Notes under the pieces: generated by a model
What the model saw: the letters and a program-made list of their open reading frames with translations, nothing else
Databases searched by the model: none
What the model was told of the DNA's origin: nothing
NCBI GenBank assembly: GCA_029237695.1
Contig: JAQRGA010000048.1
Location: forward strand, 41,753-105,752
Direction of reading: 5' to 3'
DNA: 64,000 nucleotides
Origin: Conchocele bisecta
Lineage: Eukaryota > Mollusca > Bivalvia > Lucinida > Thyasiridae
Translations under genes and position numbers: made by a program
Shown here: piece by piece, positions 14,303-26,621 of the stretch
Layout of the letters: each line of letters starts with the position of its first letter
Position numbering within the stretch: the first letter of the stretch is position 1

Positions 14303-16039
14303 ATAGAGGATCATCAGATGAATGCATGTATGAAATAACAAAGTGTTCCCTGTAAAGAAACAGAAGTTACACAACATTTACCCCAATGTTAAGTTCATGA
14401 ACATGCGAAGTTTGTGACCTTGGGGTAAGGGTTTGGTGGTGGGTTGTGGATTTGCTATAGCACGATAGGGTATCATCAGATGCATGCATGTATGAAATAT
14501 CAAGGCGTTCCATGAAAGGAAACGGATGTTATAAGACATTTACCCCAACGTTAAGTTTATGAATGTGCTAAGTCTGTGACCTTGACCTTGCGGAAAGGGG
14601 TGGGGTCATGGATTTGCTATAGCACGATAGAGTATCATCAGATGAATGCATGTATGAAATATGAAGGCGTTCCCTGTAAATAAACAGAAGTTACACAACA
14701 TTTAACCCAACGTTAAGTTTATGAACATGCTAAGTTTGTGACCTTGACCTTGGGGTAAGGGTTGGGTGGTGGGTCGTGGATTTGCTACAGCATGATAGAG
14801 GGACATCTGAGGAATGCATGTATGAAATATCAACGCATTCCATGAAAGGAAACAGATGTAGTAACACATTTACCCCAACGTTAAGTTTATGCTAAGTTTG
14901 TGACCTTGACCTTGGGGTAAGGGATGGGCGGTGGGTCATGGATTTGCTATAGCATGATAAGAGTATCATCAGATGAATGCATGTATGAAATATCAAGGCG
15001 TTCCATGAAAGGAAACAGAAGTTATAAGACATTTACCCCAACGTTAAGATTATGAATGTGCTAAGTTTGTGACCTTGACCTTGGGAAAAGGGGTGGGGTC
15101 TCATGGATTTGCCATAGTACGATAGAGTATCATCAGATGAATGCATGTATGAAATATGAAGGCGTTCCCTGTAAATAAACAGAAGTTACACAACATTTAC
15201 CCCAACGTTAAGTTTATGAACATGCTAAGTTTGTGACCTTGGGGCAAGGGTTGAGTGGTGGGTCGTGGATTTGCTACAGCATGATAGAGGGTCATCTGAG
15301 GAATGCATGTATGAAATATCAAGGCATTCCATGAAAGGAAACAGAAGTTATAAGACATTTACCCCAACGTTAATTTTATGAATGTGCTAAGTTTGTGACC
15401 TTGACCTTGGGGTAAGGGCTGGGTGGTGAGTCATCGATTTGCTACAGCATGATAGAAGGTCATCTGAGGAATGCATGTATGAAATAACAGGGTGTTCCAT
15501 GAAAGGAAACAAGTTATAAGACATTTACCCCAACGTTAAGTTTATGAATGTGCTAAGTTTGTGACCTTGTGGTAAGGGATGGGCGGTGGGTCATGGATTT
15601 GCTATATCACGATAGGGTATCATCAGATGCATGCATGTATGAAATATCAAGGCGTTCCATGAAAGGAAACAGATTTCATAAGACATTTACCCCAATGTTA
15701 AGTTTATGAATGTGCTAAGTTTGTGACCTTGACCTTGGGGTAAGGGCTAGGTGGTGGGTCAAGAATTTGCTACAGCATGATAGAGGGTCATCTGAGGAAT
15801 GCATGTATGAAATAACAAGGTGTTCCATCAAAGGAAACAGAAGTTATAAGACATTTACCCCAACGTTAAGTTTGTGGACGCCGACGACGCGACGCCGACG
15901 ACGCGCCGGGGGTATGACATAAGCTCTTTTGCACTTAATGCAGGTAAGCTAAAAATGGAAATTCACTTTGCGCATCTAGATACTTTAAGGAAGCGACATA
16001 CCAAGTATGAATTTACTATATGTTACTGTTAAAAAGTTA

Positions 16040-17210
16040 CAAGGCAAAATTGTGAAATCAGTGTGTGGAAAAAACAAAATCAGATAACTCAAACATTAGT
16101 GAAGCAAGAGTTGTCATTATTGCGCCCCGAAAACCCAAAACACCTTTGAGACTTGATCTATGCATGTGTGAAGTTTCATGAACTAGAAATGTGGCCTGTT
16201 GGCACAGGAATGCCCCCGCTGGCAGCCACAGAAAACTAGGCACATTTGAAAACACAGTTTGTTTGTTTATTGGTGTTTAACGGCCTATCAACAGCTAAGG
16301 TCATGTAAGGCCGGGCAAACGGGCTCGATCCAATTTTAACCTGCTGCATACGGGGGAAAATTCCTAAATCAGAACGGAAAATGAATATTTACATCGAGAA
16401 CAAATAATATATTTCAGACCCTAGAAATTAGAAGAACCTGACCTGGTGCCTAAGGTCCATACCACCACACCAAAGTCACTTGGCCCCTTCCCCTAAAATA
16501 GGATTACGAATAATTATAATACCCACATAAGGGGTATAACCAGATTCAACTGTCACATACAAAATGCCAAAGACATATGCGAGTAGGGCCAAACCAGGTC
16601 TCCAGTCGGAATTCCGGTAAGGATGAACCCCGATCGTTAAATTACCCATCGCATTCTCCCACCTGCCACCCACTTGAAAACACAGATGCCCAGAGAAAGC
16701 GTGGATTTGTCACAGCATGAAAGCTGACCATCTTAGCAATACCGGGTGTGTGAAATATCAATCAGATCCATGCAAGGAAGGAGACATTATAAGACACTTA
16801 CCCAAGTTTCAAACACATCCAGTATGTGACCTTGACCTTGGGCTTAGCGGGGTTGGGACGATCGTGAATTTGTCACAGGACGGTAGACCATTAAATCAAT
16901 GTTTGTGTGAAATATCAACCAGATCCATACAAGGAAACAGAAAGTATAAGACATTTATCATTAAGTTTCGAATGCACCAATTATGTGACCTGGACCCTGG
17001 GCTTAGCGGGGGTGGGACGATCGTGGATTTGTCACAGGGTGGTAGAGGACCATTACATCAATGACTGTGTGAAATATTAAGCCGATGAGTGCAAGGAAAC
17101 AGAAATCATAAGACATTTATCCGCGCGTTAAGGTTACGAACACACCAAGTATGTCACCTTGACCGTGGGCTTAGCCGGGGCGGGATAATCATGAATTTGT
17201 CTTCTGTCTG
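16040..17210 (+). repeat. R2 tandem repeat, ~185 bp units
   Basis: Three units after 16686 share 'gatttgtcacag', 'tgtgtgaaatatcaa', 'aaggaaacagaa' and 'gtgaccttgaccttgggctt'. The left part (16040-16257) holds the array's head, 'aatgtggcctgttggcacag', also seen at 56463-56500. It is non-coding. The family is a cousin of R1 and of the array at 39900-41080. Confidence 0.75.
16258..16673 (-). mobile_element. SINE-like retroposon, 416 bp
   Basis: A 12-bp direct repeat TTGAAAACACAG flanks it at 16246-16257 and 16674-16685, inside an R2 repeat. Read on the minus strand the head is 'gtgggtggcaggtgggag' and the tail is 'aataaacaaacaaa', a short A-rich tail of SINE type. The tail-proximal segment 'gttgataggccgttaaacac' recurs in shorter form near 31470, 34290 and 61245. 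Internal Pol III boxes are not clear enough to call. Confidence 0.7.
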
Positions 17211-18617
17211 TTTCACAAAACCTGCCCAAATTTTACAGCTATATAAACAATGCTAAAACTATAAAAAAAATTATCATATTAAATTTTATCAATATTTAAG
17301 AACGAACCTTTTTTTTTATTTTGTGAAATTTGGTCAAATATTTATTTTATAACGAAAAAACAATTTCCCCCATGTTAAATCCCCATCGACATCTTCACAT
17401 AATTTATGGGGATTTCACATGGGCATTATTTTCTAAAATTTCTGAAATAGTGGACCGATTTTGTGGCAAACTTAATTAACTCAAAGTGATAAGTATTCAT
17501 AAGCACAAGTTGTGAAGATCAAACGGTCAATGCCATATTAAAGGCAACATGGCTGTGTGACATTTGTGAACAAGTGTTATGTATGAACTCCGGTGAAAAA
17601 TGTTAAAGTGTGAAAAAGTTCAAAGTTGTGAAGGTCAAAATGTAAAGGTCATATTAATGGCAGCATGGATGTGTGGCATTTCTCCACAAGTATGCTGTGT
17701 TAAAATATGAAAATAATCTATCAAGGGATATAGAAGTTATGACAGAATTGAGGAACTCCAATGAACGTCTTAATGTGTGAAATAGTCATATTAAGGGCAG
17801 CATGGGTGTGTTGCATTTGCCCAACGGAAATTCATAACGTAGTCTAAAGTACCGTTGTTTTATGTGTCATCAACAGAATGGCAGCCGCAGTGTCAACTCA
17901 CCGAGAATTATCAAAAATAATATATGAGATCTTAGGAGATAAGTAAACGTTTCAGTCAAAGCTATATATCAGTTCAGCTAAGTTGTTAATGTTATTTAAT
18001 TTACATTTGTTACCTTAATGACACGAAAACCGGTATCTCCTTGGTATATGGTGAACATAATATATAGATAAACATCAGCAGAGATATTTATGCAGCAATA
18101 GTTCAGACATGGAGCCTGATTTTTCTGAAAATGTGTTTTTTCAGGTCATGGGACCAAGTCACGCGCCATATGTCCTGACCCCCACATAAGAGGCGACGAC
18201 AGGCAGATTCAAAAACCGAAATTAATACTTTAATTTGATACCAGTTATAAAGTTGTCATCGAAAAGGTGCAACTGTTTTGAAATAGGTACAATGGTGTCG
18301 GCTAATTTTGCGCACCTATTAAAGGCTTTTCAAACAAATGTATATGTCATTAACATCCCCATATTCAGTCAAAATTTCCGGAATATTCAATGCAGTTCTA
18401 AGACGTCTGTGCAGGTAAAATGTCATAACGTTCTGACGTCAGTAAGTGACGTAAATTGTGTGATGTATGACATCACATGCGTGTTTGCAACGTCACATTT
18501 GTTTCTGCTAATGCTGCGCATCTGGTAGTGTAAACAAAATGGCAAACAGCTTACTGGATTGGCATAGCAAAATTGGTATTATACTCGAAGCAGAACTATC
18601 CAGTGACATAATGATAG
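17211..18617. other. Non-coding, mostly single-copy with one dispersed repeat
   Basis: No gene is recognised. The segment 17560-17700 ('gtgaaaaagttcaaagttgt', 'ggatgtgtggcattt') matches 37790-37880 and is a dispersed repeat. The remainder is AT-rich with short non-conserved frames. Confidence 0.5.
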
Positions 18618-19005
18618 CAGGGCTCCAGATAAGTAATTAGTAATTGAGTATTGTCACTCCATCATATCTGAAGCAATTGGGTATTTCAATATTTTAATTG
18701 GGTAAAATAAAATCACACTACTGTTTACACATCAACAGACAACAATTATTGAATAGTTTGCTTCGAAATGAAAACATGTCTTGGCATTTCGTTAGAATTG
18801 TCTCCTAATGAAATACCAAGATGTGTTTTCATGGAAAATAAGAAAAATATGCTATATTTGTGGTCTGTTTATTGTTTTCTGTAGCATGATAAAGGTACCA
18901 CAAATTTGTTATTGCTTTTTGATACTCGCTACTTCTGATTTCAATTGGGTTTTTGGCAATTTTAATTGGGTATTTACGCAAATACGCAGCTTATCTAGTA
19001 AATAA
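18618..19005 (+). mobile_element. hAT-like MITE with CAGGGCTCC terminus, right end decayed
   Basis: It begins CAGGGCTCCAGATAAG. A second copy lies inverted at 62137-62400, and a third, broken by MULE-1, starts at 29886. The right side reaches 'gcttatcta', where the terminus should continue to 'ggagccctg', so the last bases are lost. The centre contains half of a palindrome that is complete in the 62 kb copy. Confidence 0.6.
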
Positions 19006-19321
19006 GACAGCTATTCCATCAGCAGGGTCTGATGATTTTACACATTTTGACTACACATTCGGAATAACATTTTACCAAACAATTGGAATGTGATAAAATT
19101 GTGCCACAGTGTAGCAATTAATCATTTTATTATGACGTACACAAGGCTAAATTTGATGTGAATTGCGCATCAGCCGAAATGACAGTACAGGGATCTTCCA
19201 GATTATCGGACAACAATGGCATTTTTGTTTACAATATTTTTCTTAAAATAGCAGCTACGGGCATAAACTTTTCACAGAACAATCATCAGTTCTTGCTTTC
19301 GCAACGCATGCAAACTATTTA

Positions 19322-19981
19322 GGTGGCAGTGACCAGTTTCCTACTCATTTCAAATTTTGGACAATTTTCATTTTATGCCATTTTTCAAACAAAAAGAGAG
19401 CCACCTTCATTTTGTTAACATTCCTGGACTAGGTACACTAAAAACATTCACACAGTAGCAAAATATTCAGTTCATTATAGTTTATGACCTATGAAGGAAT
19501 GGGAAATATCTCAGGCCGAGCTCTATAAAATCAGCAATTTCCGAGGCTGAAAAAGCACTTGTTCGCAATGCCAGGCCACGTCTCTTGCGGAACTACATAC
19601 TAAACGCTACTTATTTCCTCAATCACTGTCCAAAAACAAAAACAAACAAATGACATGGGCCACACCAGTTCCCATCCATGCATTTCTTCTTCAAACAATT
19701 GCTGACTGCAGGCACTCGATAATATGGCTGTTTTTGTTAAATATTACAAGAAAAGCCCTAGTTTCGTATGTCTGCCAATTTCTGACCATGGGAACATATT
19801 CAGGTGGCCCTGGAACGAGCATTGAAACAATAATATAATATAAAATCACATAAAAATCTAAAATTATGTAGGTAAAAATAATCCATGGATCAAAGTGAAT
19901 TTTAATCAGCGGGAATGTCCATATTTATAAATTTCACCGGTGCCAAAATGCGAAACTACAGGCTAACTGGTCACTGCTACC
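19322..19981. mobile_element. Element A, 660 bp TIR element (copy 1)
   Basis: The ends are imperfect inverted repeats: GGTGGCAGTGACCAGTT at the left and, read inverted, GGTAGCAGTGACCAGTT at the right. It is flanked by TTTA (left) and TTAA (right). It is about 98 percent identical by eye to 28159-28814 and in the same orientation. It is non-coding. TTAA flanks with GGT-initial ends suit a Kolobok-type or other TTAA-targeting element. Confidence 0.7.
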
Positions 19982-20793
19982 TTAAGCATGCAGACGCCTT
20001 TTGCCGTTTCACTTTTTCTGGTCTGTACTACTAGAATGATCAATTTCTAATAAAATACAACCAATATTAGCTGTCTTTGGTGTTTTACTGTGCTTCCTGA
20101 ATGTCTTTTCAAAGATACCCAAAAGCTGCGGAAAATGGTCAAATTTAAGCAAAAACTGCTATTTGCTGGGATATGCATAATGTTGAAATTATGTCACATA
20201 AAGTGGTTCTAAATACCACTGTCAGGGTTTAAGTTGCTGGTCAAGTGCAGTAATTGCTTAATTGATATTAATATGCTAAAAGAAGAAGGAAATGTTGCAT
20301 TAAACATGTGAAAATGGCGGACATTTTGAAAAAATTTGCGACAAATTTGAAAGTTTTCGTCATTTGAACACAAATAAAATTATTAAACCGGGTCTTAATA
20401 TATACAGAGGCACACTATATGCTAGATAATATAAATACAGGCATTACTTCAGGTTTAAAATGTCTAAAAATGTGTTCGAACAGTACCGAGACAGTGGAGG
20501 GGAGATAATTACACATACCATAGTGTATTTTCAGTACAGGAGTTGCTGATGCGACTTTACCCACCCACACTATACATGTAGCATTCTGTCACAAGTTAAT
20601 TAGTATCTGTTGAAAGACATGTCCTGCCTAGCCCAATGTTTTAGGGTCATTTTCAACTCTCTCTGTTCATTTATGATCAATGCTTACATTGAATACATAC
20701 ATACATATAGTTAATAGCCAGTTCTCTGTGCATCGTTTTACACCTACATCTGTTAAAATAGACGGATTGAGTACTGTGATACATATCATCATC

Positions 20794-22514
20794 ATGTTTC
20801 AGTCCAGCAAGTGCAGAAGACAGTTCAAGGCAAATAAAGGAAAGAGACTTGGCTGGTTTAAGAAAGGACATAAAGGATTCAAAAGCGACTTACCAAGCAG
20901 TGCTGATACTGTGAATAATGAGCCCGTGGCGAATATAACCCGGCCGACAGGTGACGATGCGCTGGAATTATCTCATGCGTGCGATGGACACAGTGACAGA
21001 ATTCTACCCTTCAAACTGAGGCCAGGCGAGTAGCATTCAAGGCAGCTGGAAATGAAGAAGCTACAGGTGAGCATGAATGTGAAGAAAACATAATCGTGAA
21101 CATGAAAATGCTTTCTGAATTATGCAAATTGTTCAGCAATCATTCGTGCAACAGACCGACGACTGATGTTAAAGTCACACAACGATTAGGACTGTGTATC
21201 TCTGTGTCTGCTGTGTGCCACACATGTGGATTCAAGTCAGAGATAGTTGATTTTACCCCAAAAATAAAGAGCAGCAACAAGAAAGGCCCGCCGGCGGGTG
21301 CCCTGAATGAATCTCTGATTTTACCGGTGCTTAAATCTAAAATGGGCTTAGATGATGTACTTCTTGTCATGTCATGCCTGAATGTCAAAACCCCAAGCCA
21401 GCGCTGTCTGAGGAGGAAAATAAACAACACCATGGACACTGCCACAGAAATAAATGAAAATGAAATGCAAAACAACCAGAATTATGTTGCACACATAAAC
21501 AAGCTAATGGGACGAGACAACACTGTTGATGTGCAATATGACACATCATTCCCGAGCCGTCCCCAGGCTGGCTGCGAGGCCTCGGAGCAAAGTTTTGCAC
21601 CATTAATAGAGCACAATACTACCAAGAAACTTGTGTTAAGTATTGCCATAGCTAACAAACTGTGCAACCGGCGCAATTGTGATCACCAGACATGTGCGAA
21701 GAATTTCCGAGCAGACTCCTCCATTGCATCGAGTGAGCGAAAGCTTTTGCACGACAACTTAGCACAGGTTAAACGCAGTGGAAAGTTAAAGGTTCGCTCC
21801 GTAACATCAGATGCAAGCTCACAGATTGCTAAAGCACTGCGAGATTACAACTCTGAAGAGAACGAAGTTATAAAACACTACAAGTGTTTTATCCACAAGC
21901 TTCGGAGTATGCAGAAAAAGTTGAAAGCAACACCATTAAGGACATGTCCACGTAGGTATGATAAACATGTGTATCTACAGAAGTTATCATCATGTATTCG
22001 AGCCAGAATACGCTTGGAACTGGTTCGAATACGTAAAAGATGTCCTACTGATGCACAGTTCATCATTAAGAGCAAGGCAGCAATAAACAACATTATGAAT
22101 TGCTTCCAAGGATTTCACAGAAATTGCAGAGAGAATTCAATGGTGTGCACAAGTCACCTATCTTCATATTCTACTACTTGTCTACCATATGGTGTTCACA
22201 TTGAAATAACCGGGGTAGATATTAACAGAATACAACACGAGTTGGACACACACTTCAGTCGAGAAAATCTGCAGAGCATATGCAAGCTGTACACGACCAA
22301 CATGTGTGAAAGTCTTCATTCAAAGGTGTTCACATATGCTCCAAAGTTGACAAACTGGGCAAGGAATTTCACTGGATTATGCCATTCTGCGACACACTCG
22401 AAGTCTCTGGGGTCAGGGCGTGCCACAATTGCATTGGCCAAAGCAAGAGGGTTGCAAATCAAGGTACAGAGCCCTATGTACCAACACTTGATGGAACAAG
22501 ATAAAAAAAAGTAA
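20794..22514 (+). CDS. DDE transposase, Kolobok/Mutator type (frameshifted near 5' end)
   Basis: This is the transposase of unit B; it should cut and paste a DNA transposon in the nucleus. Counting from the GTG at 21096, the frame runs 472 codons with an N-terminal CHTC knuckle (41-44), D149 in VQYDTS, C190/C195/C200, D239 in VTSDAS, a CxxH motif CFIH at 264-267, and E405 in NMCESLH followed by YAPK and WARNFTGLCHSATHS. A D-D-E set with CxxH between the second D and the E is shared by hAT, MULE, Kolobok and P transposases. The TTAA junctions favour Kolobok; database naming might be 'Mutator-like transposase'. The ATG at 20794 opens a basic N-terminus (KCRRQF, GKRLGWFKKGHKGF) that stops at 21031-21033. 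Copy B' lacks the extra bases there and reads through into the main frame, so this copy has a frameshift near 21024-21042. After the stop at 22512 the +1 frame stays open to 22679 with basic, His/Cys-containing sequence, suggesting a second slip in an A8 run. Confidence 0.85.
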
Positions 22515-23282
22515 ATACCATGCAAACCGAAAGAAAACACAAGAATACAAATACAGTCGCTACTTGTCACATAAACGAAAAAGTAGCCGAAAGCAATTAG
22601 AAAATTCCCTGTACAGCGAGACAGCATGTTCACAAGCGAGCGCTGAACACAACTACGGTCACCACTGTGGACAGAGATAGGAACATCTGGTAAGTCTACT
22701 CAGCTATGCAATGTTTGTGCCAAAATTTCATACTATAATGGAATGAGTGGCGTGCAGAAATGTTTTTCGAAACTGAATACACATACACGGCATATTGTAG
22801 TTGTGCTTTAATACAAACAGCGGTTGCAGGTAGTTAACAGAACATTTGTTATACAAACATGTTCACCTTTTACAGACAGATAGCTGATTAGACAAGACCA
22901 TGAACATAAAAGTACAGCCAGCCAGCCAAGCCAAGCCAAGCCGAGCCGAGCCGAGGTACGCATGCATGTGTGTGCATGTACACATCAAAGTATAGTAATA
23001 AAAATTGAATGGAATCAGGGCTCAAATGAACATAATGATTCTTCCCAAACAATGTAGAATGTTCATCCCGCTGCTTATCAGTCTCATGTTTTCGCTTGCG
23101 GCTTCATTCATGAAAATAGTGAAGAGCGTAGACACTGATCAGGCTGCGCGGATGTGCAGGCTGATCTTTGGCTACATTGGTCGCACTCACTAAACCCCTA
23201 TTACTTAGGCTCATCTCAACCCAACCCACAATATGAAAACAATGAAACAAGAAATAAGATGTTGAAAACATTCAATATACCT

Positions 23283-23670
23283 CTAGGGGAAATAAAATGC
23301 AGTGTGGGTAGCCAAAATGACCAGTGCAACACCTATCTGCATTGCAAATTTGCCTATTATTGTTTATCCCTCTGCGTCTCATAAGATAAATGAGACACAC
23401 GGATACACAGTTTGGAGTGACAGACATGTGAAACATGCATGTGCTTGTAGAGTATCTGATTTGGATGTTCGAGATAGTAAGCTAGTCGATGGACAAATAT
23501 TTTATGGCGTCGCCCATTGTAAACAGTGCGATAAAATCCGTATCCATCTCTAGTCACATCTCCTGACCAAATCGAACACTCCCCGGACACATGTGACTTT
23601 CGTTGTAAAACAGCACGTAATTTTATGCGCTTTGTTTCTGTAATGGAGAGGAGAAAAAGTAAGAACTGGC
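23283..23670 (-). pseudogene. His-Me finger endonuclease, first copy, frameshifted
   Basis: Copy of 27385-27771. The 77-codon piece at 23357-23590 keeps GYGFY, HRLAYYLE, VSHVCH and SHLSYE. An extra C in 'tatccctctgcg' (23366-23377, against 'tatcctctgcg' in B') shifts the frame before the NNNRQIC and CTGHF segments. A missing G near 23641 separates the N-terminal basic part. The catalytic Asn and second zinc cluster are out of frame, so it should be inactive unless these are sequencing errors. Confidence 0.75.
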
Positions 23671-24868
23671 CATTTTAGCAATGTTAGGTAAGACGCGGGC
23701 ACTCGAGTCTGAAAATGTACAAAATTCACCATAATGTGTTGAATATCGTAAAAATATCTGAATGGATTGCACATTTACAGATAAATATGTGTCAAACAAT
23801 CGTTTTTATGAAATATTTATGCCAACAAATCAAATATTCCAAGAAAACGCTGAGAATATCAACAATTTCCATTTCTCTACTCGACGCTGCTATTTTGACA
23901 TTCAAATTACCTCCCCCTGCTTAAATCATCCAAAACCGTCAATTAACACACGATGAATGGGTTTAAACTTCATTTTCAATATCGCAAGGTGATTACCTAA
24001 ATATTTATATAGGAAAAAGGACAGCAAATTGAATTTGCCAAAATAATGTATCTGCCTTAAGCATGCAGACGCCTTTTGCCATTTCACTTTTTCTGGTCTG
24101 TACTACTAGAATGATCAATTTCTAATAAAATACAACCAATATTAGCTGTCTTTGGTGTTTTACTGTGCTTCCTGAATGTCTTTTCAAAGATACCCAAAAG
24201 CTGCGGAAAATGGTCAAATTTAAGCAAAAACTGCTATTTGCTGGGATATGCATAATGTTGAAATTATGTCACATAAAGTGGTTCTAAATACCACTGTCAG
24301 GGTTTAAGTTGCTGGTCAAGTGCAGTAATTGCTTAATTGATATTAATATGCTAAAAGAAGAAGGAAATGTTGCATTAAACATGTGAAAATGGCGGACATT
24401 TTGAAAAAATTTGCGACAAATTTGAAAGTTTTCGTCATTTGAACACAAATAAAATTATTAAACCGGGTCTTAATATATACAGAGGCACACTATATGCTAG
24501 ATAATATAAATACAGGCATTACTTCAGGTTTAAAATGTCTAAAAATGTGTTAGAACAGTACCGAGACAGTGGAGGGGAGATAATTACACATACCATAGTG
24601 TATTTTCAGTACAGGAGTTGCTGATGCGACTTTACCTACCCACACTATACATGTAGCATTCTGTCACAAGTTAATTAGTATCTGTTGAAAGACATGTCCT
24701 GCCTAGCCCAATGTTTTAGGGTCATTTTCAACTCTCTCTGTTCATTTATGATCAATGCTTACATTGAATACATACATACATATAGTTAATAGCCAGTTCT
24801 CTGTGCATCGTTTTACACCTACATCTGTTAAAATAGACGGATTGAGTACTGTGATACATATCATCATC

Positions 24869-26621
24869 ATGTTTCAGTCCAGCAAGTGCAGAAGACAGTT
24901 CAAGGCAAATAAAGGAAAGAGACTTGGCTGGTTTAAGAAAGGACATAAAGGATTCAAAAGCGACTTACCAAGCAGTGCTGATACTGTGAATAATGAGCCC
25001 GTGGCGAATATAACCCGGCCGACAGGTGACGATGCGCTGGAATTATCTCATGCGTGCGATGGACACAGTGACAGAATTCTACCCTTCAAACTGAGGCCGG
25101 CAGTAGCATCAGCAGCTGGAAATTAAGAAGCTACAGGTGAGCATGAATGTGAAGAAAACATAATCGTGAACATGAAAATGCTTTCTGAATTATGCAAATT
25201 GTTCAGCAATCATTCGTGCAACAGACCGACGACTGATGTTAAAGTCACACAACGATTAGGACTGTGTATCTCTGTGTCTGCTGTGTGCCACACATGTGGA
25301 TTCAAGTCAGAGACAGTTGATTTTACCCCAAAAATAAAGAGCAGCAACAAGAAAGGCCCACCGGCGGGTGCCCTGAATGAATCTCTGATTTTACCGGTGC
25401 TTAAATCTAAAATGGGCTTAGATGATGTACTTCTTGTCATGTCATGCCTGAATGTCAAAACCCCAAGCCAGCGCTGTCTGAGGAGGAAAATAAACAACAC
25501 CATGGACACTGCCACAGAAATAAATGAAAATGAAATGCAAAACAACCAGAATTATGTTGCACACATAAACAAGCTAATGGGACGAGACAACACTGTTGAT
25601 GTGCAATATGACACATCATTCCCGAGCCGTCCCCAGGCTGGCTGCGAGGCCTCGGAGCAAAGTTTTACACCATTAATAGAGCACAATACTACCAAGAAAC
25701 TTGTGTTAAGTATTGCCATAGCTAACAAACTGTGCAACCGGCGCAATTGTGATCACCAGACATGTGCGAAGAATTTCCGAGCAGACTCCTCCATTGCATC
25801 GAGTGAGCGAAAGCTTTTGCACGACAACTTAGCACAGGTTAAACGCAGCAGCCCCCCCCCCCCCCCCCCCCCCCAGAAAGTTAAAGGTTCGCTCCGTAAC
25901 ATCAGATGCAAGCTCACAGATTGCTAAAGCACTGCGAGATTACAACTCTGAAGAGAACGAAGTTATAAAACACTACAAGTGTTTTATCCACAAGCTTCGG
26001 AGTACGCAGAAAAAGTTGTAAAAGGCATCACCTATTAAGGACAATGTCCACTAGGTATGATTAAACATGTGTATCTACAGAAGTTATCTATCAATGTATT
26101 CGAGCCAGAAATTCACTTGGAACTGGTTCGAATACGTAAAAGATGTCCTACTGATGCACAGTTCATCATTAAGAGCAAGGCAGCATAAACAACATTATGA
26201 ATTGCTTCCAAGGATTTCATACAGAAATTGCAGAGAGAATTCAATGGTGTGCACAAGTCACCTATCTTCATATTCTACTACTTGTCTACCATATGGTGTT
26301 CACATTGAAATAACCGGGGTAGTATATTAACAGAATACAAACACGAGTTGGACCACACACTTCAGTCGAGAAAATCTGCAGAGCATATGCAAGCTGTACA
26401 CGACCAACATGTGTGAAAGTCTTCATTCAAAGGTGTTCACATATGCTCCAAAGTTGACAAACTGGGCAAGGAATTTCACTGGGATTATGCCATTCTGCGA
26501 CACACTCGAAGTCTCTGGGGTCAGGGCGTGCCACAATTGCATTGGCAAAGCAAGAGGGTTGCAAATCAAGGTACAGAGCCCTATGTACCAACACTTGATG
26601 GAACAAGATAAAAAAAAGTAA
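24869..26621 (+). pseudogene. DDE transposase, second copy, disrupted
   Basis: Copy of the transposase at 20794-22514. The N-terminal frame continues past the frameshift seen in copy 1 but meets an in-frame TAA at 25124-25126, where copy 1 has GAA. The main frame runs from 25172 to the poly-C run at 25852-25874, which replaces 'tgg' of copy 1 and shifts the frame. Several single-base insertions and losses follow (for example near 26017-26050, 26185, 26325, 26345, 26482 and 26545), so the CxxH region and the E-motif lie in different frames. The first D, the second D and the NMCESLH motif are all still readable. The A8 run before the C-terminal stop is the same as in copy 1. It is non-functional as sequenced. 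Confidence 0.85.

Larger units (their letters stand above)
10400..15950 (+). repeat. ~185 bp tandem repeat array R1 (split by two insertions)
   Basis: The unit reads 'gtgaccttgaccttgggg', 'gatttgctacagcatgatag', 'catctgaggaatgcatgtat', 'atttaccccaacgttaag'. Copies lie at 10400-10789, 12417-12988 and 14303-15890, the last block with eight or nine units. The array ends at 15880-15950 in a GACGCC-rich stretch and 'aggtaagctaaaaa'. Two foreign elements interrupt it. The unit is non-coding; every open frame over it is short and inconsistent between copies. It is probably the expanded core of a HINE-type element, as in the other arrays of this window. Confidence 0.85.
19986..24056. repeat. Unit B, 4.07 kb, first tandem copy
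   Basis: It starts GCATGCAGACGCC and ends AATGTATCTGCC. The following unit B' (24061-28154) is nearly identical. TTAA lies at 19982-19985, 24057-24060 and 28155-28158, so every internal junction of A-B-B'-A' is one TTAA. B has no terminal inverted repeat of its own. It carries the transposase (plus strand), a (GCCAA/GCCGA)n run at 22916-22956, a dispersed 'gatcaggctgcgcgg' repeat at 23135-23190 and the endonuclease remnant (minus strand). Confidence 0.85.

Noticed and set aside
10400..15950. CRISPR-like array from regularly spaced repeats
   Set aside because: The repeats are whole ~185 bp tandem units with no unique spacers, in animal DNA with no cas genes.
22514..22679. Separate small gene after the transposase stop
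   Set aside because: It is better read as the displaced C-terminus of the transposase after an A8 slip, since it has no own start and is basic like the rest.
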